64,000 nucleotides of DNA from Heterocephalus glaber (GCF_000247695.1 NW_004624747.1:7798015-7862014), one strand, 5' to 3'; numbered from the stretch's first letter, positions 34,501 to 44,703 are shown. The notes: generated by a model from the letters alone, not told the origin. Translations and numbers: made by a program.

Positions 34501-37500
34501 GCTGGGTTGATGAAAACATTTGTCTTTCAGTGAGAAAGAAGGCTGTGCAGAGTGTAGTTGGAGGCAGGGTGGTCAAGACACCCTTGGGCTTCCGACACAA
34601 GCTCGGGCTCCTCCTCTGGAAATGAGGAAATAATGAGGAGATTACCTCGATTACAAATACTGCAGAAGTTGCTGGGCCCCTCGCTGTGCTTCTTCAGGTG
34701 GTCTGCCATGTATGCTGCCCGCAAATACTTCCCACACACCTGGCAGGGCACCTTGTCTTCATGACAGGCTAGATGGGATCGCAGACGGTCTCGTGTAGCA
34801 AAAGAAGCATTGCAGGTCTGAGGGCAGAAAGGAAAATAAGATGAGGTGAAACCTAGTATTCCATACTTGACCAAGTATACTGTGCAACAAAAATAGCTCC
34901 TACCCACTGTATGACTCCCTTAGAAGTAAAAAAGAGCTGTGGAGTTTGGCTCAGGGTCTTTACCCAGAATGCCAAGTGGCTACTCTTATTTCCTGAGATG
35001 CCTCCTCACAGGACACCTGAGTTGGAATTACTAGTTCTTTACCATAGACATGCCTAGGACATGGCAAGCTGAATTCTATGTCCTTCTACAAAGCAAGGAG
35101 TTAAATATTTATTCATCCTTAACCATTAAGCATTGACTTTAGGTACACAGGCTGTAAATGAATTACAGGCGAGTTACTAGCATATAAACCAGTCTTCCTG
35201 TTCTCCACACTGGGGTTTTCCTTCATTGCTCTATACAAAGAATTCAATTTATTCATTTTAGTCAAAAGGGACATTAGTCTTGGTCTCAGGGAAACTGAAA
35301 GGCAGGACAAAGCACAGAGGTAATTCCTTGTAATATTTTCAATTTAAATTGAAAAAGCAGTCTATAAAATGATAGTGCCAATTCTGCTAATATGAGAATT
35401 GGCAGAAAGAATGAGCCAAGGGAGGACCCGAGGCTTCAAGAGTATTTGTGAAATGTTGAGGTGGGGAGGTGCCAGCAGTAACAAGAATGAAGATAACCAG
35501 CCACTGACTGAGCAAGCCCTGCCCTTAAACTGTTCAAAGCATTTGTCTCACATCGCCCACCCTGATAGCAGTTTCCCAAGGCACACTGTGTGACCACCTC
35601 CAGAAGCACACAGCCATGGAAAACCAATTTACAGCGTAGAGTCAAGTGACTGAGGAGTTGAAGGTTAGCACTTGTGCCCTGGGAACAAGGACACAGGTCA
35701 CCAGGCATCTCCTCAGATTTGAGGACCTAACTTTATACCAGGCATTCTCTCTCCCCAGTATCCTTTCCTCTGCTGGGTATGCAAAGGATAACAGAAGGCC
35801 TGAGAGAGGTGAATCCAGTAACTTTCATATTATTTTGGCTCCATGTAGATGCTTCAGGGGTTCTGGTCAGGTTTGATACATTTCTTTTCCCTGTGTGTGC
35901 ATGTGTGTGTTTACTGTTTCAGAACTGTGAGAAAGCAACATTCACCTTTAAGGCCACTACAGAGTATCTGTTAACTCACTAAAGAACTCCACCCCATTAA
36001 CTTGCTAGAATGGAGCTGCCTCTATTGTCTGTTTAGAAGTGGCTTCTGAGAACCTGAGATCTTGAGGTAAGTGTCTGAACAATGTCACCACATACAGATG
36101 TTTATCCATCTCCTTACTGTACAAAGCAAGAAGCAAACACATGCAGGGATGTGGACGTAGAAGAGGCCACCATTTACTACCCATTCCAAATATCTGCACT
36201 AAAAGCCTTGCTGCTTCTAGTCATTGTCATTTTTTAAGCAAATGTTAGCAATTTGGAACAATTTATACTAGTGAAACTGCATTTTTTGTGTGTGCTCTTT
36301 TGATTAACAAGGAAGCGAACTTCAAAAACTGAACTTGCCTAAAGGACAAGACTCAGCTACTAGACAGTAGCAGTCTAAATACCCTCCCCATAGCCAGGCC
36401 AGTACTCCACCAGTCTCAGCGTCCCTGACATCTTATCTTCCCCAACTAAGAGGACACAGCAGAGCTGTGATGTGAACTAGCCCAAAGCCCAAAGCGCTCT
36501 AACCATCTCCAGATTCAGGAGATAGGATCTTGTGAATGAAAGCTATTGACACTTATTAATATAGTATACTTGGTACATGGGTTTCCCTGGTAGGGATGGA
36601 TTTGTGCACAGATTTCCAGCACTGAGGTGACTCAGAAAGCACCCTGGATACTTGGTCTCATAGACACAGGGGTCCCCACCTCAATGGTCTCAGAAATCTG
36701 GGAACCTGATGATGGGCAACACGTTTGAGAAGAAACAGCCCATTTATCCAGGAACAGGAGCTGGCTTTGCCAGGCAATGACCCGAGGACCACACTTTCAA
36801 TGGTGAGAGGGAATGTGTTCTGAGCCTTACAAGTGGGAAGAACCAGTATGGACCAGGTATAAGAAAATGGAACTGAAAGCATACACACAAAGTTCTGTCT
36901 TCCATAGTCCCTGGGAGAGGGAGCCACTAGAGGGCTATGAAAGAGATGCCTTGTTTCTCTTGCCAGCCTTCTTTTGGGATTTCTCCTCTAAAGGCTTTGC
37001 CTGTCATGCTTTGCTGCCTAAAGATGAGGGGCAGCCAACCCTCAATTACCCACAAGTGGATTATCTGTATGAGGATTAACTAAACAAAATTAAAATCCCA
37101 GACTGAGCTGGCTTCCCCCACCCCATCCTCCACTGATTATTTCTCAAGGAATGAAAACTAACTTTGGCCTGAGCAAGCTTAATTAGTAATGTAAATCTAC
37201 TGCTGGGGCTAAAACCCACACATACACAACAAAAACTTTCACTGTGTTACAAAACTAAAGTCAAAGTGATTGTTGGTTTCTCTGTGCCAGGAAGGACTCT
37301 CTGTGGCTGGAGCCCCCAGGATTTTCTGGGGGAAACTGTGGAAGTATGAGTCCAAGTCTAGGCCTGCTAGAAGCTCAGAGAACACAGAATGTGAAAAAGG
37401 CCATACGACCCAGGAGAGAAGTGGCTGAGGGAGAGAAAGATCTCAAAGGGCACATCCAGAACCTCCATGTTGGGTCCACTCAGGAGAAAAGCATTCCCTG

Positions 37501-40500
37501 TCCTGGAGACAGGAAGAAGACAGGAATCTTGATGAGAAAACAGCCATGCAGCTGCAGAATGCTGACTGCTTATGCTTGAGCAGCCTACCATTGTTAGAAG
37601 GCACACCTGCCAGGTCCTGGTCCGGCCCTCCTGAGTTTAGGTCATCATCACTCAACACTGAGTCAGTCCTGCTTGCCTCCCACATTTCCTAAAGCTTTGC
37701 TTCCTGACATCAAGTAGCTTGGGAATGGGGGGGTGGCCCAAATGGTACTAAGGATGCTAGTGCATATCCCTAAGCCTGGTGATCTTCAAAGTCTGGTAGC
37801 CTCAGGGGGCATTTTGAGCAGCCCAGGAAAATCTAAGGGCAATGCATGGAGATCTAGCTCCATAAGCCTTGTTAGCCCCCTTTTTGAGTGTACCCCAATT
37901 CTTCTGTAACCAGCCTGAGAAATGGGGTTGTTGGAAGCAACAGAAGATCTGAGCTGCTCTTGCCTCTCAGCTTCAGGCTGAACTCCACCTAGGGAAATGT
38001 CCTTACCCACATAAATCCAGCAGTGCCTGGGACATATGGGTAGTTAAGGAACTCAGACCAAGGCTCACATTCCATGCCTCTACCTTCCGGTGGCCTTTGC
38101 CCCTAAGCTGTGGCACCAGTCTCTGTTAATTGGCTCCTTTCATCCTGTGCAGCATCAGGAGTAGCTCAGCCGGTGGAGACACAAGGAACCCTCCCAGAGA
38201 GCTGTCTCTTCACCTCTGATGCTCTCAGCATACCACATCATGACAAACAGGTGACCCTGCTGTTTAACCAAGCTCAGGTGTACCTGGCTAGCCAGCTCAG
38301 AGCCTGAGAGCCAGCATGTCTTCACCTGCTGGGTCCTTATTAAGGGATACCTGGCTACAAGGCTAAACACAGACCAGCAGATCTGGGAGAGTGTGTGCTG
38401 AAGGGGCAGGGCAGGAGTGGACTTGTACACCAAGGGACAACGATGTCAGTGTTATGACACAGACCAAGGACAAAACACACAAAGCCTCAAAAGTTAGAAT
38501 GAAAACTTTATCATCACTCCTGTTCTCCCTGCGGAGTCTGCAGGGGGCTAAGGGACACACCAGTGGGATCTGGAAGTTCTACATCTGTTTTATCAGCTCC
38601 TAAAGCCATATATTGGGGTGGCCCAATACAAAGCCACATGTTAGTTCCTGAGCAGACCAGCTAAAAAACCTTAAAAACATGAAAGTCTAATTCATTGCCA
38701 GAAACAAAAGCAGGACCTGTCTGAGCAGGAAGGGAAGAGGGCAGCACAGGTGACCCTAGTTGGAATTGTGCCAGAGGCTTTTCTGGAGGCAGATTCAATC
38801 CCAGAGTGGGAGGAGGGGTAGCCAGATCCTATTCTAGAGATCCCATGCCTTATGGGAAATGATGCCAGGGGAGGGGAAACAGAGAAGCTGGTGACTTAGT
38901 TCTGGGAATGCACCGACCTCCAAAACCACCCGGGCAAAGACAGATGCCCAGGGGTGCCACCTCTTGGGGGGGTGGGGTAGAGAGCCCAGAAAGAAACTTG
39001 TAGGCTATAAGGGGAATCCAGAAAGGTCCTCCTTCCTACTATTATCTGGGAGCCCTGAGCAGAAAAAGCTCCAAGTCATCCCTAGAACAACTGAGATGGA
39101 GAGTGGGCAGGAACCACCTTGCTGGCCTCTCCCAAAAGCAGGGGTCTCAGGCTAGCCACTACTCATTTCCTCTACCATAAACCCTTTCCAGGGAGGCCAC
39201 TGCTAGCCTATAGGCCACTGGGTGAAGGCCCGGCTGCCCTCTGGGGCAGTCCAGCCCTGCCTTAGATATCCTGCTGGGGCTGGGCAGAAGAGAGTGTTGC
39301 TGGAGTGTGCTGGAGCCAGGTTTTCAAGGGCTGGGAATGACTTTTTTAGAGAAAGGGAAAAGGCGGTGTCAGGAACCGAATGGGACGACCTCCACAAAGC
39401 AGGCTGGGCAAAGTCCCATGATGGCAGGTCGCTAGGAAGAGGTTCCAGGGGCGGCAGGCCGCTGCTGCTCCCAACCCACACCTGGAAAAAGGGCAGAGAG
39501 TGCAGGTTACCCACCCAGGCCACCGGGCATGTCCCCAGTGCCCTCTGGGCTCCTCCTATCCTGCCTGGGCTACTCAGCACACTACCTGGGAGAGTCAGAA
39601 TGTGCTGTGATGAGAAAATCAAGAGACAGAGAGAGAGAAGGCAGCAGGCAGAGACAGATCCCAGCAGGCCCACCCTGGGTCACCCTCCTTGGGGAAGGCT
39701 TGCCTTGTCTGGGAACACTGTCCACACCTGGTCCTGGGCTCTTTGCCCTACCACAGTGCATCCGCCCCTCCCTACAGGTGCCCAGGAACCCTCCCCCTCT
39801 GCAACCAATTAGCAACCAAGAAGAAGGAGCTTGTCCCTGCTAGAGTTTGTGGTGCTCGCCCTACAACGTTATCTTGCCCTCAGGAATAGTCAGCAGGAAC
39901 TTGGCACAGCAGAGGGCTGTCAACCAAGGAGAAGAAAGAGGTGTGTTTTCCATCCACACAGAAATGGTCAGTGGCCAGGAAAGGAAACTCAATTTTCTGA
40001 GTGCCAGCAGTACCCCTAAATACTGTTCAAGCAGATACAGGTGAGAATCTTACCCAGCCTTCCCTACCTCCTACTCTTATAGAGCTCAGGGGAAGGGAAG
40101 ACCCTAGCTCACCAGTCCTCCAAAAACCCTGGCTGTTTGTACACATGGCTCAGGAGAGGTTAGGGTGCCAGTACTCAGAGACAAGACCACCCACTCCCTA
40201 CTTCCTGCCTCCCTACTGCCTTGCCTCAACTGAGAGGACCCAGAAAGAGCCCCGTAGCAGCCAGATAAAGGGAAGACTTACTGGCTTGGTCACCAGGACC
40301 CCTTTCAAAACCCCAGCAATCCCTACAAACTGCTGGGAACCAGCAGCCTGGCCCAGCGAGGTGCCAGATCCCCCAGGACAACACCTGTGTAATGGTGGCC
40401 CACCAATCAAGGAGCCAACGAACACCAGGAGAAGAAAGCCAAGCAACAGAGTGAAGATGAAGACAGGGTGGAAACCAGGACCAAGCAACCAGGAAGGAGG

Positions 40501-43500
40501 GAACATCAGCCAGGGGGCTAAGGAGGACTGAGATAAAGAACAAAGGAGGGAACAGGAAGGGTAGAGGGACAGAGCAGGGAGGTGTGCAAAGCAGTGGTCA
40601 GTCAGCCGGCCCCAGCACACACAGCAGCTGGCTCATGAGCCCAGCTGTGAGAATAGCAACATTCTCCTTCCTCCCATCTTTCCCCTGGCCCAACCCCTAC
40701 CTGACACTTGTGAGGCCGCTCAGAAGTGTGCACCTGCTTGATATGTCCATTCAAGTGATCAGGCCTGGAAAAGAGAAACCCAAGAAGGACTTTAAAACAA
40801 GGTATCAGCCAGGCATGGTGATAAATGCCTGTAATCCCAGCACTTCGGAGGCTGAAGCAGGAGGATTGCCGAGTTTGAAGCCAGCATGGACTACACTGTG
40901 AGCTGAAGGCCAGCCCGAACTACGTAGCAAGATCCTGTCTCAAAAAAACCAAAACCAAAACAAGGTAACAAGATGGGACACAAACTTGGCTGATCCCATC
41001 ACACCACTTCCACTGCTGGAGAGGATTCCTCTTCCCCACATCAGTATGACAAAGACAAAGTCACTATCCTGCTCTGGCTCCACAGGCCCACGCTTCTCTA
41101 CCCTGGTTTTCTCTGCAGGGGAAAGGGAACATTTGTCTCTGATCTTGCCTACATTTTCCCCACCCCTCCTAGCAATTCCCCCTAACAGAAACTCAATAAT
41201 TTCTTCGACCGGAGGCTGCAGCTTTAAAATGAAACAGGGATGCCTTGCTGCAGTCTTTCCCGGGGGGGGTGGGGGGGGTGGGTGATTCATTGTCCAGACT
41301 AAAGCCCCTTAGAAACTCTGTGTTCCCCTCCCCCAGCCTCTCCCGCCAGAGCAGCCAATGAATGCCACCCAGATGGAATTCAGTCCCCAGAGGCCATCGA
41401 TGGAGCCTTAAGTCCCCAGCTGGGCTGGTAAGCCAGATGCCCGCCAGAGCAGGTGGGCAGGGGCTGCCTGACCGGTAAGACTGGTTCCTGTGGGGCCCCT
41501 CTGAGGGAGTTCAGCGTCCCTAGGTTCACACACATGGTCTTCAGGATTCAAGTTAAAATCAGCCTTCTAGTCGGACTATTCTCTAACAGAAAAACAAAAC
41601 AGCCTTCTGCGTACAGACAACTCCTCAGTTCATCAGGCTCACTAGAAAGTGAGTCTAAAAAGAGGTCCTGCGTTCCTCCTCTTCGGTCCGGAGAGGATAT
41701 GGAGTCTGTGGGAGTCTGTGGGTTCTTAGGCTCTAGACCAGCCAGGTGGAGCAGATAAAAGGTTATGTATGGCATTACAAGGCACCTCTGGGTGCCTGGC
41801 TCCGAGTCTCTGGATCCCAGGGTCGTGTGAGGTGCAAAGCTAGAGCCCACTGATCCAGAGTCCCTCGTGCTCTGTGCTAGAGGGTCTGGTGCCTCCGGAG
41901 TGTAAGGAGTCCCAGATGCACTTGTTCCAGTCCCTCCCTCAACAGCCATTCGAGAGGAGGAAAGTCGAGGGAGGAGCCCAGCCTCCTGCCCCAAAAGGGG
42001 GCCCCACGCCTGGTGCCAGAAACACAAAGGGAGCCTAGGGAGAAGAATGGCGAGGCCTGGTGGCTCTGGCCTGAGAAATCCAGTCCCTTCCCACAAGCCC
42101 CAAGGAGAGCCAGTAGTGCCAAAGAACTTGCCTGAAGGAAGAGAAAGCAGCTCTTGGCCACACCACCTCAAAATCAGGGCCCTTAAAACACTTTCCTGAA
42201 CCTGGCATGGACCTGTAAGAGCTAGTGACCCTTCCCCCAACAAGTCCCACCTTCCCAGGTCTGGGAACTGTCTCCTGAGCCAGGACTAAGGCAGGTCGGG
42301 GGAGGGGTTCCCTTCTCACCTGGAGAAGCCTTTCCCACAGCTCTGGCAGATGTAGGGCTTGCCCACAGACCCATCATGGGACCGCACATGGTAGGACATT
42401 CGGTCTTTTCTCTTGAACCGCAGTCCACACACGGGGCAGGAATAGGGCTTCTCCCCAGAGTGGGACAGCTTGTGCCGGTTGAGATGGTACACGTCTCGGA
42501 AGATCTTGCCGCAGATCTCACAAGCCACCTGCTTCCTGGTCCGGCTCCTCTTTCGGGGGCCATCGGGGTCCTCAGAGATGGGTAGCCCATTCTCACCCAG
42601 CCTTGGAGGAGGAAGATCGATGTAGCCCAGCTGGAGGCTGGTGACACCATGCTGGGCCTCATGCTGCCGGAGCCGGTTGGCATCAGTAAACACCTTCCCA
42701 CACAGGCCACAGGGAAGGATGCCCGCTTCCCTCAGGCCCCCAGGGGACCCTAACATTGAGTCCAGCAGGTTGGCCTTTCTTGGGCGACCCCGGCCTCGTT
42801 TGCCAGTTAGTGGAGGAGTGCTGGATGCCACATTAGGGAATGGGGAAGTCAGCAGTTGAGGGGACAAGGGTCCAGCCACCATGGGCAAACGGTCCACCCC
42901 GGGTAACACAGGCAAGGAGGCTTGGCTCGAAATGGCTGCACCAGCCGCTCGGGCAGCTTCCTCTTCAGGCTGCATGCTGCCTGCGATGCCATTGCTGTTG
43001 GCAGCCAAGGCTGCCCCGTTGGTCATGTCCAAAGGGAAACCCAAGTCAGAAGTCCCAGGGGGCCGAAAGAGCATGATGTCTGCCCGGGCAGGCGGCACCA
43101 AGATCTGCACGTTAGACTGCTTGATGACTTCCTGGCAGATCTCGATGACCGATCTCATTAGCAGGAACTTGGCGGCAGTCATGAGCTCAGGGAAGCTCTC
43201 CAGGCGGACCACGATGCGGGAAGTGTAGGCGAAGTCCAGAATGTCTCCAAACACCTTGGAGCTGATGGTGTGCATCTCAAGCTCTCGGCTGCCCCCGGCC
43301 CCGCCGCCCGGGGCTGCTGACGCGCCCCCCACATCAGAGGGACCCCCGTCGGCAGCTCCGCCATCGCCCAACTGGGCGCTGAACACAGACTCAAAGTACT
43401 CGCTGCAGGCGGCCAGCACTGCGCGGTGAGCTGGGAAGCTCTCATCGCCCACCCGCAGGAGCACGTCACAGAAGCGCCCGCCGTTTTTGCGCTGCTGGTT

Positions 43501-43590
43501 CAGATTGTGCAGCATCTCCGTACTGTGTCTGCTCACCTGGTAGGTGTAGCAGCCCGACGGGCCGCAGGAAGCGTCGTTTACCCGCTCCAT
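26081..43590 (-). CDS. PATZ1: PATZ1, spliced coding region (687 aa form)
   Basis: POZ/BTB and AT-hook-containing zinc finger protein 1 (also MAZR/ZNF278), a nuclear DNA-binding regulator that acts on GC-rich promoters as activator or repressor; its BTB domain mediates dimerisation and corepressor binding (family knowledge). Joining 43590-42320, 40764-40701, 34817-34646, 28021-27884 and 26499-26081 keeps one frame for 2064 nt, exactly 687 codons plus TGA, the length I recall for the long human form. Seen in order: BTB (about 30-159) with a Gly/Ala-rich insertion (73-102), AT-hook GRGRPRK (266-272), basic stretch (345-353), C2H2 fingers at 294-314, 357-377, 385-405, 415-436, 444-464, 470-489 and 497-517, and an eighth separate finger at 607-628. 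All Cys and His ligands are intact and no stop or frameshift is present. The start is the ATG in a strong Kozak context (gcggccATGG). Confidence 0.97.
26500..27883 (-). other. PATZ1: PATZ1 intron 4 (GC-AG)
   Basis: 1384 bp. Starts GCAAGC and ends tttttcatag. No interspersed repeat seen. Confidence 0.85.
27884..28021 (-). CDS. PATZ1: PATZ1 coding exon 4 (138 nt in-frame cassette, GC donor)
   Basis: Acceptor cttgtttag|GTT. The exon encodes the C-terminal half of finger 7 (histidines H513 and H517) and a linker to Lys548, ending with one base of codon 549. The downstream boundary that restores the known frame is AACAAAG|GCAAGC, a GC donor rather than GT. The length is a multiple of three and both ends share the same phase, so skipping it joins exon 3 to exon 5 in frame (Gly503 replaced by Glu) and gives 641 residues, the length of another known human isoform. 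Retention of intron 4 would add about 27 residues and stop at 27801. Confidence 0.93.
28359..28527 (+). mobile_element. B1-dID composite SINE
   Basis: agccagatgtggtgatgcac ... ctggggatgtcactcagtat; runs into a GA repeat. Confidence 0.8.
28528..28576 (+). repeat. (GA)n
   Basis: About 24 units in PATZ1 intron 3. Confidence 0.95.
29341..29426 (-). mobile_element. Young tSINE
   Basis: ggtaccagggatcgaacttg ... ctaaatccctggccct. Confidence 0.9.
29468..29597 (+). mobile_element. B1 SINE, 5'-truncated
   Basis: ctgtaatcccagcacttggg onward with caa-rich tail. Confidence 0.85.
29755..29950 (-). mobile_element. MIR remnant
   Basis: Antisense MIR/L2-like: 'gtaactttcagtcacta', 'aatggcagagcctggact'. Confidence 0.6.
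31652..31732 (-). mobile_element. Young tSINE
   Basis: Perfect 16-bp TSD gggtcatctgtctttt (31636-31651 and 31733-31748). Confidence 0.95.
32021..32105 (-). mobile_element. ID element, old
   Basis: gtgctggggatcaaatccag ... ctaccactgagctacccacc. Confidence 0.7.
32126..32314 (+). mobile_element. B1-dID composite SINE
   Basis: caggtgcggtggtgcatgcc ... ggggataaagctcagtactc, A-tail. Confidence 0.82.
32391..32496 (-). mobile_element. B1 SINE
   Basis: cagggtctcgatatgtagtt ... ccaccatgcccggctgg. Confidence 0.88.
33635..33810 (-). mobile_element. MIR/L2-type remnant
   Basis: 'aactgaggcttagaaagggg', 'aaggccacacagtgaa' are classic antisense MIR core patterns. Confidence 0.65.
34646..34817 (-). CDS. 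PATZ1: PATZ1 coding exon 3: fingers 5, 6 and start of 7
   Basis: Acceptor tgccctcag|ACC; donor CGAG|GTAATC. The 172 nt encode residues 446-502 plus the first base of codon 503. They complete finger 5 (C444, C447, H460, H464), encode finger 6 (C470, C473, H485, H489) and start finger 7 (C497, C500). Reading past the donor leaves a 38-codon open tail down to 34527, which I treat as intronic because I know of no matching transcript. Confidence 0.95.
34818..40700 (-). other. PATZ1: PATZ1 intron 2
   Basis: 5883 bp, GT-AG, containing the alternative terminal exon at 39203-39481. Apart from that exon I see no recent SINE, LINE or LTR in it; it is mostly unique sequence, which is unusual in this window. 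Confidence 0.9.
39203..39481 (-). CDS. PATZ1: PATZ1 alternative terminal exon (537 aa form)
   Basis: Lies in intron 2. A canonical acceptor (ctttttccag|GTG) precedes an open frame of 92 codons plus stop, starting VWVGSSSG and ending with a QWPIG tail. Joined to exon 2 in phase 0 it gives 445 + 92 = 537 residues. That matches the length, and from memory the tail, of the known short human PATZ1 isoform. The resulting protein keeps BTB, AT-hook and fingers 1-4 but lacks fingers 5-8, and the first Cys of finger 5 is left unpaired. The tail is Pro/Ser-rich with no recognised domain. Its poly(A) site is not certain: no AATAAA is obvious close downstream, though a weaker GATAAA variant lies near 38508-38513. 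Confidence 0.85.
   Translation of the reverse strand: MWVGSSSGLPPLEPLPSDLPSWDFAQPALWRSSHSVPDTAFSLSLKKSFPALENLAPAHSSNTLFCPAPAGYLRQGWTAPEGSRAFTQWPIG
40701..40764 (-). CDS. PATZ1: PATZ1 coding exon 2 (64 nt)
   Basis: Too short for an ORF scan; found by looking for the continuation of finger 4. The acceptor ttttccag|GCC and donor CAG|GTAGGG are canonical. One base completes Arg424 and 21 codons follow (residues 425-445), starting PDHLNGHIKQVH and ending HKCQ. This supplies the finger-4 histidines H431 and H436 and the first cysteine, C444, of finger 5. The exon ends on a codon boundary, so it can join either exon 3 (long forms) or the alternative terminal exon at 39481 (short form). A B1 SINE sits only about 30 bp upstream of the acceptor. 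Confidence 0.95.
40805..40956 (+). mobile_element. B1 SINE next to PATZ1 exon 2
   Basis: TSD aaaacaaggta (40794-40804 and 40957-40967). Antisense to PATZ1; its near edge is about 30 bp from the exon 2 acceptor. Confidence 0.92.
41262..41282 (+). repeat. G-run, quadruplex-capable
   Basis: G8-T-G8-T-G3; C-rich in the PATZ1 transcript strand, intron 1. Confidence 0.7.
42320..43590 (-). CDS. PATZ1: PATZ1 coding exon 1: BTB, AT-hook, fingers 1-3 and start of 4
   Basis: Codes for residues 1-423 plus two bases of codon 424. It carries the whole BTB domain, the linker with AT-hook GRGRPRK at 266-272, and fingers 1 (C294, C297, H310, H314), 2 (C357, C360, H373, H377) and 3 (C385, C388, H401, H405). 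Finger 4 starts with C415 and C418 and is completed by exon 2. The donor is CCAG|GTGAG at 42320/42319; reading through it meets TGA at once, so intron 1 retention would truncate finger 4. The exon is GC-rich and forms the inner half of the CpG island. An open frame continues upstream to 43695, but the only start-like codon there is GTG, so the ATG at 43590 is preferred. Confidence 0.97.
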
Positions 43591-43983
43591 GGCCGCCGCC
43601 CCCTCCCCACTGGCCGGGCCGCGGCGCCCGCCCGCTCCCTCCCTTCCCCTAGGCAGCGAGAAGCGGGGCGCAGCGGACGTGTCCACACTCTCCACACGTG
43701 CCGGCCCGGGGCTCTGTAGTCTCGCAGGTGCGCCCAGCGCACACGCCCCCTGCCCGGATCGGAATGTCTAGACTGCTGAGTGCACCTCCACCCACATAGC
43801 TGCCCCCACCCACGCTGGATCGCGCACGGCTCTCTTCTCTCAGCCTGCCCACCTCCCCTTCTCCTTCTACCTTCCGGGGGGGGGGGTGCGCGAGCAAAGA
43901 GGTGCGCCCCTCGTGCAAACGCGCCTGCCACCTCCCCTCCCGCTCGCTAGGCGGCGCCGGCGCGCAGCCAAGAGGAGCGCGCG

Positions 43984-43989
43984 CACGTG
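43984..43989. promoter_or_regulatory. CACGTG E-box
   Basis: Palindromic E-box in the promoter; a second CACGTG is at 43695-43700 in the presumed 5' UTR. Confidence 0.35.
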
Positions 43990-44006
43990 GGGAGGAGGGG
44001 TCCTCC

Positions 44007-44016
44007 GCGCAGGCGC
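44007..44016. promoter_or_regulatory. NRF1-like site
   Basis: GCGCAGGCGC followed by a CG repeat; close to the palindromic NRF1 consensus, in the probable promoter about 420 bp upstream of the start codon. Confidence 0.4.
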
Positions 44017-44086
44017 GCGCGCGCGCTCCGCGGCTTTTCCCGGGCCCGCTGGGGGCGCGCGCTGCGTCCCCTGCAAAGCGCGAGCC

Positions 44087-44096
44087 GGGGCGGGGG
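44087..44096 (+). promoter_or_regulatory. GC box (Sp1/KLF type)
   Basis: ggggcggggg in the CpG island. PATZ1 itself binds similar G-rich sequences, so autoregulation is possible but not shown. Confidence 0.45.
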
Positions 44097-44307
44097 CGCT
44101 GAAGCAGACGAAACAAAAGGCTAAGGCGGCGGCGGCGGGGCGCGCAGGGGGGCGGTGGCACGGGCCCGGTCCCGGAGTCTGGCAGCGGCGGCAGCTGAAG
44201 CAAGCGGGCGGCGGCGGCAGCAGAGTGGGCCCTTCCCCGAGCCAGGCGCAGGCGGCGGCGGAGCGGCGGCGCTGCGGCCCCGGGCTCCGTGTGTTCGGAG
44301 CGGAGGA

Positions 44308-44318
44308 AAGATGGCAGC
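44308..44318 (+). promoter_or_regulatory. YY1-like element
   Basis: AAGATGGCAGC matches the core of the YY1 consensus, often found just downstream of transcription starts. It points along the plus strand and would fit a divergent transcript. Confidence 0.3.
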
Positions 44319-44389
44319 GGCTGCACTTCCTCTTGCACTTTCACCCCTGGGGGGAGGAGAAGGAGGGGGCGATACCAACAACACCCCCC

Positions 44390-44703
44390 NNNNNNNNNNN
44401 NNNNNNNNNNNNNNNNNNNNNNNNNNNNNNNNNNNNNNNNNNNNNNNNNNNNNNNNNNNNNNNNNNNNNNNNNNNNNNNNNNNNNNNNNNNNNNNNNNNN
44501 NNNNNNNNNNNNNNNNNNNNNNNNNNNNNNNNNNNNNNNNNNNNNNNNNNNNNNNNNNNNNNNNNNNNNNNNNNNNNNNNNNNNNNNNNNNNNNNNNNNN
44601 NNNNNNNNNNNNNNNNNNNNNNNNNNNNNNNNNNNNNNNNNNNNNNNNNNNNNNNNNNNNNNNNNNNNNNNNNNNNNNNNNNNNNNNNNNNNNNNNNNNN
44701 NNN
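44390..44703. other. Assembly gap (314 N)
   Basis: Run of N inside the CpG island, flanked by c-rich sequence; probably a GC-rich stretch that failed to assemble. Open frames running across it are artefacts. Confidence 0.99.

Larger units (their letters stand above)
28022..34645 (-). other. PATZ1: PATZ1 intron 3
   Basis: 6624 bp, GT-AG. The downstream half (28.3-32.5 kb) carries SINEs listed separately and a GA repeat. The stretch 29600-31640 is mostly unique, with one MIR. The upstream half (32.5-34.6 kb) has only a MIR remnant and a short T run (about 32747-32760) followed by a repeat of the preceding 'ccaagtcctc'. Confidence 0.9.
40765..42319 (-). other. PATZ1: PATZ1 intron 1
   Basis: 1555 bp, GT-AG. 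Holds one B1 SINE near its 3' end and a G-rich run at 41262-41282 on the plus strand. Several plus- and minus-strand ORFs here have no recognisable product. Confidence 0.9.

Noticed and set aside
34527..34645. 38-residue read-through tail after PATZ1 exon 3
   Set aside because: The donor at 34646 is canonical and the long form continues at exon 4. I know of no isoform with this tail.
39222..39812. 196-residue plus-strand ORF over the alternative exon
   Set aside because: Antisense shadow of the PATZ1 terminal exon.
42316..43695. 459-residue reading of PATZ1 exon 1 starting upstream at 43695
   Set aside because: The upstream start codon is GTG and the frame before 43590 has no ATG; it also ends at a stop just inside intron 1. 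The ATG at 43590 has a strong Kozak context and matches the family N-terminus.
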